Below, in pieces: positions 7,425 to 12,879 of a DNA stretch of 12,879 nt; within the stretch, counting starts at the first letter, position 1; every line of letters begins with the position of its first letter. Made by a program: the position numbers and the translations under genes. The notes beneath the pieces were generated by a model, which worked only from the letters and a program-made list of their open reading frames with translations, did no database searches and had not been told where the DNA came from. Where the stretch lies: positions 1 to 12,879 of the forward strand of contig CAMTJK010000070.1 in the NCBI GenBank assembly GCA_947072805.1. Direction: 5' to 3'. The stretch is from an uncultured Prevotella sp. (GTDB lineage Bacteria; Bacteroidota; Bacteroidia; Bacteroidales; Bacteroidaceae).

Positions 7425-7460
7425 AATATTAACTATATGATTTCTGTTGTGATAAACTTC

Positions 7461-7517
7461 AAAAAACTTGTATCTGTCATATTATATGTTGTAAACACAT
7501 AAACCGACAGATACAAG
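7461..7517 (-). terminator. Intrinsic terminator after the Nfn-like fusion gene
   Basis: On the plus strand CTTGTATCTGTC (7467-7478) and GACAGATACAAG (7506-7517) form a perfect 12-bp stem with a 27-base loop. Read on the minus strand the stem is followed at once by TTTTTT (7466-7461). It ends the transcript of the fusion gene, whose stop is at 7564, and separates it from the DUF486-ttcA unit. Confidence 0.85.
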
Positions 7518-7563
7518 CTTTCTTATATTCAAAAAATGAAATGATATACGAATTTTCCAACTC

Positions 7564-9933
7564 CTAACTGTTTCTTAGTTGCTTGTCCATACTCGCAGCA
7601 GCCTTTCGACCGTCTCCCATGGCAAGTATAACAGTAGCTCCACCTCGTACAATATCACCACCGGCATATATATCACAACGCGAGCTTTGCATATCATCAT
7701 TTACGACTATGGTGTTTTTCCTACCAAGTTCGAGTCCTTTTATGGATTGAGGAACAAGTGGATTCGGAGATACGCCAACAGCAACAATTACCTGATCTAC
7801 GTCGAGTTCAATAGTCTTGCCCTCAACAGGAACTGGACTTCTTCGACCGCTTGCATCAGGCTCACCAAGTTCCATAACCTGGAGAATTGCTTTACATACG
7901 TTTCCGCTCTCGTCAGCCTTATATTCAATAGGATTGTGAAGTGTAAGGAACTTTATTCCTTCTTCTTTGGCATGTTTTACTTCTTCAAGTCGAGCTGGCA
8001 TTTCTGCTTCCGAACGTCTGTATACAATTGTAACGTCAGCCCCAAGGCGTTTTGCAGTTCTACATGAATCCATGGCTGTATTACCTCCGCCAACGACCAT
8101 AACGCGTTTTCCTAAATTTATTGGCGTATCGGTCGTCGGATCTGCTGCATTCATCAGATTAACTCGAGTAAGGTATTCATTTGATGACATTATGTTGATT
8201 GAATTTTCTCCAGGTATACCCATGAAATTGGGTAGACCGGCGCCAGAACCGACAAAAATGCCTTTGAAACCATTATTTTCAAGTTGTTCTATGGAAATTG
8301 TCTTGCCAATAATGCAGTCTGTTTGGAAATGCACACCCATTTTGCGAAGGTTGTCAATTTCGACATCTACAATATGGTTGGGAAGTCTGAATTCTGGAAT
8401 ACCATATTTCAGCACACCACCTATTTCATGTAATGCTTCGAATACATACACATCATAACCCTTCTTTATCATATCTCCGGCAAAGCTTAATCCTGAAGGT
8501 CCAGAACCTACAACGGCGATTTTTATACCATTTGAAGGCATTATTTCTGGTGTTGAAATATTTCCGCTTTCACGCTCGTAATCTGCAGCGAATCTCTCCA
8601 GGTATCCTATTGCAACAGCAGGCTCGTTCATCTTTAAATGCATGCAACGACTTTCACATTGCTTCTCTTGTGGACAGACACGCCCACAGACAGCGGGTAG
8701 GGCAGAGGTAGCCTTAAGAACTTTTGCTGCTTTAAGAAATTCTCCTCTTTCAATATTCTTGATAAAGGCAGGTATGTTAATATTTACAGGACATCCTTCT
8801 ATGCAGGTGGGTTTAGCGCAATCTAAACATCTTTTTGCTTCAGTTATTGCCATGTCTGCTGTTAGTCCAATGTTTACTTCCTCTGTCCTGCTGGAAGAAC
8901 GGTAAACTGGATCTAATTCCGGCATAATGACACGTGGAATAGATGTGCGCTCTTTAGCTTTGAGAGAATTGCGTAGTTCCTTGCGCCAATTAGCATCGCG
9001 AGAATTGTCATCTTCTATTTGAGAATCTTTTTCCTTTGCACATGTGTTATGTTTGTTTGCTTCAGATGGTGCATATTCATGGTTATTGATGCGTGATGCT
9101 TCAAGTGAGATATGATCTTCGAAGTGCTCCATCTCATCTCGCTCGGCACGCTTAAATGTCCCCATTCTTTTTAACATCTCATCCCAATCAACCAATGATC
9201 CATCGAATTCCGGTCCATCTATACATACAAATTTTGTCTTGCCACCAATCGAAAGACGACATGCTCCACACATACCTGTACCATCTACCATAATTGTGTT
9301 TAGAGACACCTCTGTAGGTATATTGTATTTTTGAGTTAGGAGGCAACTGAATTTCATCATCATTGGAGGACCAATGGCAAATGCCTTGTCTACATGAGGC
9401 TCCTGTTGGATGAATTTCTCAATACCAACTGTAACAACTCCTTTGTTACCATAAGAACCATCATCTGTCATAATAATCACTTCATCGCTATTAGCGCGTA
9501 CTTCGTCTTCAAGGATGATAAGCTCCTTATTACGTCCGGCCAGCACTGACAGAACTCTATTCCCTGCAGCTTTTAAAGCTTTAATGATAGGCAGTATCGG
9601 GGCTATTCCTACCCCACCACCTGCGCATATTACAGTACCAAAAGTTTTAATGTTTGTGGGATTTCCAAGGGGACCTACAACATCTGCAACATAATCACCG
9701 ACTTCTAATTTGCATAGTTTCATCGAAGACAATCCAACTTCTTGAACTACAAGTTTTATAGTCCCTTTTTGAATATCGGCATCTGCTATGGTCAAGGGCA
9801 TCCTTTCGCCTTTTTTGTCTACACGTACAATAACAAAGTTGCCAGCTTTTCTGCTTTTTGCAATTAATGGCGCTTCAATATCAAAGCAAAAAACTTTCTC
9901 TGAGAATTGTTCTTTTCTTACGATTCTGTACAT
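7564..9933 (-). CDS. NfnA-NfnB type fusion oxidoreductase (annotated elsewhere as GltD/SudA-like fusion)
   Basis: A 789-residue cytoplasmic flavoprotein made of two units. Residues 1-260 form a ferredoxin-NADP reductase-like FAD/NAD domain as in dihydroorotate dehydrogenase electron-transfer subunits and NfnA, with CAGGGVGIAP at 103-112 and a likely [2Fe-2S] site at D217, C222, C225 and C237. A polar, low-conservation linker covers about 265-330. Residues 340-789 form a GltD/NfnB unit: cysteines 369, 372, 377, 381 and 416, 420, 426, 430 for two [4Fe-4S] clusters, FAD loop GSGPSG at 476-481, and NADPH loop GGGNTA at 615-620. In Nfn this pair couples NADH and reduced ferredoxin to NADP+ by electron bifurcation. 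No glutamate synthase large subunit is adjacent, so a glutamate synthase role is less likely here. It appears to be transcribed alone. Nfn function is inferred from domain order. Confidence 0.88.
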   Translation of the reverse strand: MYRIVRKEQFSEKVFCFDIEAPLIAKSRKAGNFVIVRVDKKGERMPLTIADADIQKGTIKLVVQEVGLSSMKLCKLEVGDYVADVVGPLGNPTNIKTFGTVICAGGGVGIAPILPIIKALKAAGNRVLSVLAGRNKELIILEDEVRANSDEVIIMTDDGSYGNKGVVTVGIEKFIQQEPHVDKAFAIGPPMMMKFSCLLTQKYNIPTEVSLNTIMVDGTGMCGACRLSIGGKTKFVCIDGPEFDGSLVDWDEMLKRMGTFKRAERDEMEHFEDHISLEASRINNHEYAPSEANKHNTCAKEKDSQIEDDNSRDANWRKELRNSLKAKERTSIPRVIMPELDPVYRSSSRTEEVNIGLTADMAITEAKRCLDCAKPTCIEGCPVNINIPAFIKNIERGEFLKAAKVLKATSALPAVCGRVCPQEKQCESRCMHLKMNEPAVAIGYLERFAADYERESGNISTPEIMPSNGIKIAVVGSGPSGLSFAGDMIKKGYDVYVFEALHEIGGVLKYGIPEFRLPNHIVDVEIDNLRKMGVHFQTDCIIGKTISIEQLENNGFKGIFVGSGAGLPNFMGIPGENSINIMSSNEYLTRVNLMNAADPTTDTPINLGKRVMVVGGGNTAMDSCRTAKRLGADVTIVYRRSEAEMPARLEEVKHAKEEGIKFLTLHNPIEYKADESGNVCKAILQVMELGEPDASGRRSPVPVEGKTIELDVDQVIVAVGVSPNPLVPQSIKGLELGRKNTIVVNDDMQSSRCDIYAGGDIVRGGATVILAMGDGRKAAASMDKQLRNS

Positions 9934-9943
9934 TACGGTTGAG

Positions 9944-9972
9944 ATTAAAATTGAAACATCAATTATTTTAAT
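9944..9972. other. Small hairpin just upstream of the fusion gene
   Basis: ATTAAAA (9944-9950) pairs with TTTTAAT (9966-9972), and TTGA (9951-9954) pairs with TCAA (9959-9962) around an AACA loop, with a TTA bulge. It ends 10 bases before the start codon at 9933 on the transcript, close enough to affect initiation, but the stem is AT-rich and weak. Confidence 0.25.
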
Positions 9973-9992
9973 TTCCTATATTTTCAATATGG

Positions 9993-10045
9993 CAAATTCT
10001 TATATCTGTCGCTACATATCATCGTAGGATAGATATAAGAATTTG
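9993..10045. other. Long hairpin between serS and the fusion gene
   Basis: CAAATTCTTATATCT (9993-10007) pairs perfectly with AGATATAAGAATTTG (10031-10045). The stem continues inward with GTC/GAT and, after a bulged G, CTAC/GTAG, closing on an 8-base loop, for about 22 pairs. There is no T-run on either strand. It may protect or process the serS 3' end, or sit in the leader of the fusion gene. Its inner arms resemble those of the terminator at 7467-7517. I found no -7 box for the fusion gene in this 152-base gap. Confidence 0.55.
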
Positions 10046-10085
10046 ATATCCCGATTGGAATTAAGATTGCTTCACTATGTTATAT

Positions 10086-11375
10086 TTAAAAATTCTTGTC
10101 ATCTAGTATTTCAAATCCGCAATAAGGAACAAGACATTTTGGGACAACAATGCCATCCGGCGTTTGGTTGTTTTCTATAATTGTGGCGACAATACGTGGT
10201 AGAGCCAGGGCCGAACCATTCAGCGTATGACACAATTCAATTTTCTTGTCTTCAGATCTGCGATAACGGCATTTTAATCTATTTGCCTGATAACTTTCAA
10301 AATTAGATACAGATGACACCTCAAGCCATCTTTTCTGAGCCGCACTCCACACTTCAAAATCATAGCATATGGCCGAAGTGAAACTCATGTCACCTCCACA
10401 TAGGCGAAGAATGTGGTATGGTAATTCTAATTTTTGCAGAAGTCCTTCCACATGAACAAGCATTTCTTTCAAACTTTCATAAGAATGCTCTGGAGTATCT
10501 ATGCGTACAATTTCAACTTTGTCAAATTGATGCAAGCGATTCAGGCCTCTTACCTCTTTACCATAAGATCCAGCCTCGCGACGGAAACATGCAGAATATG
10601 CCGTACGCTTTACAGGAAGGTCTTTTTCGTCTAATATTACATCTCGGAATATGTTTGTAACAGGGACTTCCGCTGTTGGTATCAAATAAAGGTTGTCAAG
10701 ATTGCAATGGTACATCTGACCCTCTTTATCCGGAAGCTGACCGGTTCCATATCCTGATGCTTCGTTTACAACATATGGCGGCTGAACCTCAAGATATCCA
10801 TTCTTTCTTGCTTCGTCAAGAAAGAAGGCTTCCAACGCTCTTTGTAGTCTTGCCATTTTCCCAATATAAACAGGGAATCCAGCTCCTGTAATTTTGACAC
10901 CTAAATCAAAATCTATAAGATTGAATTTCTTGCATAAATCCCAGTGGCATAATGCATTGTCTGGTAGATTAGGCATTGTTCCACCTTCTTTTACCACAAC
11001 ATTATCAGAAGCATCCTTTCCTTCAGGAACATCATCGTTGGGAATGTTGGGAATTGAACATAGAAGCGTTGTGAGATCTTTTTCTGCTTGTGACATCGCT
11101 TCTTCTAGAACTTTATCTGCTTCTTTCAAGGATGCAACCTTTGTCTTTATCGTTTCAACTTCTTCTTTCTTCCCCTGTTTCATCAGTGCACCAATCTGAC
11201 CTGACAGCAACTTTGCCTCTTGCTTGTTCTTGTCATACTTTTGCTGGGCTTCTTTGCGTCGTTTGTCCGTTTCCAGCACATTATAAATGGCTTCTCTTGC
11301 ATCTTTAAAATGCTTTTTTTCTAAGCCTTTTATTACACGTTCCGTTTCTTCACTGATGAGTTTGAGCGTAAGCAT
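10086..11375 (-). CDS. serS: Seryl-tRNA synthetase
   Basis: A 429-residue class II aminoacyl-tRNA synthetase that charges tRNA-Ser and tRNA-Sec-type acceptors with serine in the cytoplasm. Residues about 25-105 form the long charged coiled-coil arm that grips the tRNA. The catalytic domain follows: PTAE (233-236) is the serine-binding TxE loop, motif 2 holds CFRREAGSYGKE starting at C263, and motif 3 includes HTLNGSALALPR from H383. The length is normal and no key residue is missing. The start at 11375 gives the usual MLxLKxI opening. It has its own promoter box 35 bases upstream and is separated from rpmA by a terminator, so it is probably a single-gene unit. Confidence 0.97.
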   Translation of the reverse strand: MLTLKLISEETERVIKGLEKKHFKDAREAIYNVLETDKRRKEAQQKYDKNKQEAKLLSGQIGALMKQGKKEEVETIKTKVASLKEADKVLEEAMSQAEKDLTTLLCSIPNIPNDDVPEGKDASDNVVVKEGGTMPNLPDNALCHWDLCKKFNLIDFDLGVKITGAGFPVYIGKMARLQRALEAFFLDEARKNGYLEVQPPYVVNEASGYGTGQLPDKEGQMYHCNLDNLYLIPTAEVPVTNIFRDVILDEKDLPVKRTAYSACFRREAGSYGKEVRGLNRLHQFDKVEIVRIDTPEHSYESLKEMLVHVEGLLQKLELPYHILRLCGGDMSFTSAICYDFEVWSAAQKRWLEVSSVSNFESYQANRLKCRYRRSEDKKIELCHTLNGSALALPRIVATIIENNQTPDGIVVPKCLVPYCGFEILDDKNF

Positions 11376-11409
11376 AATTGTTATTTTTTTATTATTAATA
11401 ATAATGGTG

Positions 11410-11417
11410 CAAAATTA
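11410..11417 (-). promoter_or_regulatory. -7 box for serS
   Basis: On the minus strand this reads TAATTTTG, a perfect TAnnTTTG, followed by CA. Transcription would start near 11403, leaving a leader of about 28 bases. No TTTG or TTG is seen at the -33 distance; instead there is a T-rich tract. Confidence 0.45.
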
Positions 11418-11506
11418 AGAAAAAAAAACGATATAGTGTTTGTTACCTTTGAAATATATTGACGGAACGTTATTTTTTTTATGCCAGGTGAATTACTCTT
11501 GAGGTA

Positions 11507-11554
11507 TAAAATGCAAGAATCCCGATACTCCATCGAGGAGAATCGAGATTCTTG
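11507..11554 (-). terminator. Terminator of the rplU-rpmA operon
   Basis: Read on the minus strand, the arm complementary to 11537-11554 pairs with that complementary to 11514-11531: an 18-position stem with one G-U wobble and one mismatch, closed by a 5-base loop. CATTTTAT follows. The wobble is only allowed on the minus-strand RNA, which supports this direction. The T-run is short. It lies 40 bases after the rpmA stop. Confidence 0.75.
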
Positions 11555-11593
11555 TTGTTTGTTTGGAATAAATTATGTAATTTCTTTTTTTTA

Positions 11594-11857
11594 TTAGGCC
11601 TCTGCTTCTGGAATGACAGATACAAAACTCTTGTCCTTGCGACCTTTTTTAAAGTTAACTACACCGTCTACCAATGCGTATAGTGTGTCATCTTTGCCAA
11701 TACCGACATTTTTGCCGGGATTGTGTTTTGTACCACGTTGGCGTACTATGATATTGCCCGCAATAACCTTTTGACCGCCCCAAATCTTAACGCCTAATCT
11801 TTGTGAAGCTGATTCACGACCGTTCTTAGAACTTCCTACACCTTTCTTATGTGCCAT
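11594..11857 (-). CDS. rpmA: 50S ribosomal protein L27 (bL27)
   Basis: An 87-residue L27. The N-terminus MAHKKGVGSSKNGRES is the typical flexible tail that reaches the peptidyl transferase centre of the large subunit. GNIIVRQRGT (34-43) and HNPGKNVGIGKDDTLYAL (45-62) are family-defining. The protein begins directly with MAHKKG, so it has none of the cleavable N-terminal extension seen in some Firmicutes. It follows rplU by 20 bases in the standard rplU-rpmA order. Unlike every other gene here it has a perfect Shine-Dalgarno, which fixes the start at 11857. The operon terminator follows. Confidence 0.98.
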   Translation of the reverse strand: MAHKKGVGSSKNGRESASQRLGVKIWGGQKVIAGNIIVRQRGTKHNPGKNVGIGKDDTLYALVDGVVNFKKGRKDKSFVSVIPEAEA

Positions 11858-11866
11858 TTTTTTAGT

Positions 11867-11872
11867 CCTCCT
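11867..11872 (-). promoter_or_regulatory. Perfect Shine-Dalgarno for rpmA
   Basis: On the minus strand this reads AGGAGG, nine bases before the ATG at 11857 and inside the 20-base gap after the rplU stop. No other gene in the window has a comparable site, so it is locally exceptional. Confidence 0.8.
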
Positions 11873-11877
11873 GATTT

Positions 11878-12195
11878 TTAAGCGATAACTTGTTTGATTA
11901 CAATCTCTGTGAATTGAGCGCGATGACCATTCTTCTTGCGATAGTCCTTTCTGCGTTTCATCTTGAAAACGATGACTTTGTCACCTTTTACAAGAGGCTT
12001 TACAACTTCACATACAACTTTTGCACCGTCTACTGTAGGTGCGCCAACTTCAATTGTGCCTTCTTTGTCTACGAGTAGCACTTTTTCAAATTCAACAGCC
12101 TGACCTTCTTTTGAGTCTTTGATGTGGTGAACAAATAGTTTTTTTCCTTGTTCAGCCTTGAACTGTTGACCGTTAATTTCTACAATTGCGTACAT
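11878..12195 (-). CDS. rplU: 50S ribosomal protein L21 (bL21)
   Basis: A 105-residue L21, a 23S rRNA-binding protein of the large subunit. The opening MYAIVEINGQQFKAEQGKK and the C-terminal KMKRRKDYRKKNGHRAQFTEI (78-98) are the family signatures; the latter is the basic RNA-binding stretch. The length is normal. It is first in the rplU-rpmA operon, with a promoter box at 12280-12287 and an untranslated leader of roughly 75-80 bases. There is no Shine-Dalgarno; the bases before the ATG are A/T rich (AATAAATAAT). Confidence 0.98.
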   Translation of the reverse strand: MYAIVEINGQQFKAEQGKKLFVHHIKDSKEGQAVEFEKVLLVDKEGTIEVGAPTVDGAKVVCEVVKPLVKGDKVIVFKMKRRKDYRKKNGHRAQFTEIVIKQVIA

Positions 12196-12273
12196 ATTAT
12201 TTATTAAAACGGTTTTTCTGACAGGCGGATTAACTTCGTGTCATCTCTTGTTTAAGCCTAATCAGATTAAAAT
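12196..12273 (-). promoter_or_regulatory. Leader of the rplU-rpmA mRNA
   Basis: This is the predicted untranslated leader between the promoter and rplU. On the transcript TGACA (12243-12239) can pair with TGTCA (12223-12219) around a 15-base loop. Leaders of this length before ribosomal-protein genes often carry autoregulatory sites, but I do not recognise a known motif, and the stem is only five pairs. Confidence 0.35.
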
Positions 12274-12279
12274 CGGCTG

Positions 12280-12287
12280 CAAAGGTA
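12280..12287 (-). promoter_or_regulatory. -7 box of the rplU-rpmA promoter
   Basis: On the minus strand this reads TACCTTTG, a perfect TAnnTTTG, followed by CA. A TTTG at 12304-12301 is only 13 bases upstream, too close for an ideal -33 element. Transcription would start near 12273. Confidence 0.6.
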
Positions 12288-12361
12288 ATACTTTTTTTGC
12301 CAAATAGATAATGGTATGTGGAGAATAATAAAGAACTTAACAATTATTAATTATTAAATCT

Positions 12362-12456
12362 GCAAAAAAAATAAAGCGATTACCCTCACGGGCTGTCGCT
12401 TCATATCTTCAATAGGTATTAGTTCCTTTAAGGTAAAAAGATTGTTTTCAGGATAA
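12362..12456 (-). ncRNA. Candidate small RNA of about 95 nt
   Basis: A full -33/-7 promoter at 12493-12462 and an intrinsic terminator at 12401-12364 define a transcript of about 95 bases with no recognisable protein. The 5' half is A/U rich with only weak folds, for example CUUU with AAAG around 12440-12425. The 3' half is the terminator hairpin. It could be a trans-acting small RNA, or a premature transcript that occasionally reads into rplU, whose own promoter lies about 75 bases further on. I cannot assign it to a known family. The ends are estimates from promoter and terminator positions. Confidence 0.45.
12364..12401 (-). terminator. Intrinsic terminator with GNRA-type loop
   Basis: On the minus strand AAGCGA (12401-12396) pairs with TCGCTT (12379-12374). 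After a CA/AA internal loop, GCCC pairs with GGGT around a GTGA tetraloop of the GNRA class. TATTTTTTTT (12373-12364) follows directly. Both the GNRA loop and the T-run exist only on the minus strand, so the direction is clear. Confidence 0.8.
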
Positions 12457-12461
12457 CGTTG

Positions 12462-12493
12462 CAAAGATAAATTCATTTTTTTAATTATCCAAA
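12462..12493 (-). promoter_or_regulatory. Complete promoter of the candidate small RNA
   Basis: On the minus strand TTTG (12493-12490), 20 bases, then TATCTTTG (12469-12462). Both elements match the Bacteroidota consensus exactly and the spacing is right, making it the best promoter in the window. TATCTTTGCA is also the core of the duplicated box upstream of the HIT gene. Confidence 0.75.
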
Positions 12494-12879
12494 GTTTTTG
12501 GAATTTTTTTTTGAAAAAAATAATGTGCAGGCACACAAATGATTTGACAGGCTTGTTTAATGCAATAAAGAAACAAGAATTATTTATTTTAACTGAAAAT
12601 AAGGGGAATAATGGATCTATTTTAAGAGTATGTTTAAAGTGTGCACAAGGTATTGTCTGTGATAATCCACCATAACAAATGCTAACATTATGATGTTTAT
12701 AATACTACTCACGTATTTGACCAGAAGCCTTATACTATAATATACATATAAGGTGCATGATATATGTATCATCTCTTTGTCAAAGTCATTTCATGCAACC
12801 ATGGGAAACTACCGACAGGAAGCTCGTAACTACACTTAATGAAAGTTAATTTGTAAAGATATTTGGTCGGATTTAACAT
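12494..12879. other. Gene-poor stretch at the right end
   Basis: I see no convincing gene in these 386 bases. There are three hairpins: CTTGTTT (12552-12558) with AAACAAG (12571-12577); CCTTATA (12728-12734) with TATAAGG (12747-12753); and ATGATA (12757-12762) with TATCAT (12767-12772) around a TATG loop. None has a good T-run. A minus-strand frame of 36 codons is open from the window edge to a TGA at 12769 and could be the tail of a gene lying outside, but I do not recognise it. Confidence 0.4.

Noticed and set aside
7579..8458. Two long plus-strand open frames antisense to the Nfn-like fusion
   Set aside because: They are shadows of a clearly coding frame, with no recognisable domains, no promoter and implausible protein composition.
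11444..11451. Plus-strand TACCTTTG box between serS and rpmA
   Set aside because: It matches the -7 element but points antisense into rpmA, has no -33 element and no gene downstream; probably chance.
12354..12536. Minus-strand open frame of 60 codons upstream of rplU
   Set aside because: It begins upstream of the predicted promoter's -33 element, crosses the whole promoter and ends inside the terminator T-run region; the composition is AT-driven and it resembles no known protein.
12769..12879. 36-codon minus-strand frame open to the right window edge
   Set aside because: It may be the tail of a gene outside the window, but it is too short, unrecognised and without other support to be called a gene.

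Overview
The window reads as a chromosomal core region of a low-GC member of the Bacteroidales, most likely close to Prevotellaceae. The evidence is the type of its L21, L27, SerRS and PRPP synthase proteins, repeated promoter boxes of the Bacteroidota form (TAnnTTTG near -7, TTG/TTTG near -33), and an almost complete lack of Shine-Dalgarno sequences. There is no insertion sequence, CRISPR array, tRNA or rRNA gene. The genus is an inference from protein likeness only.

Layout. Positions 1-1241 run on the plus strand: a promoter region with a duplicated TATCTTTGCATA box, a HIT-family gene (134-559), a good intrinsic terminator (578-624) and a lone GIY-YIG nuclease-domain gene (780-1241). Everything from 1371 to 12195 is on the minus strand and so reads right to left: rplU-rpmA (L21-L27), serS, a fused NfnA-NfnB type flavin/iron-sulfur oxidoreductase, a DUF486 membrane protein with ttcA, a PD40-repeat secreted protein with a nucleoside phosphorylase, and a ThiE-like protein with prs and a TlpA-like lipoprotein. 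The last 680 bases hold no convincing protein gene. They do contain the rplU promoter and leader, and a separate promoter-plus-terminator unit that looks like a small RNA gene.

How the genes fit together. These are mostly unrelated housekeeping functions in short transcription units: translation (L21, L27, SerRS, TtcA tRNA thiolation), nucleotide metabolism (PRPP synthase, nucleoside phosphorylase), redox metabolism (the Nfn-like fusion) and envelope functions (TlpA-like lipoprotein, PD40 protein). Local promoters and terminators allow most units to be separated. The unit boundaries are readings of sequence and have not been measured.

The least explained items are the candidate ~95-nt RNA at 12362-12456; two related hairpins that bracket the Nfn-fusion gene; the only perfect Shine-Dalgarno in the window, in front of rpmA; a ThiE-like protein lacking canonical ThiE motifs; and the stand-alone GIY-YIG protein with an enlarged loop. 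None of these amounts to a clear new multi-gene system.
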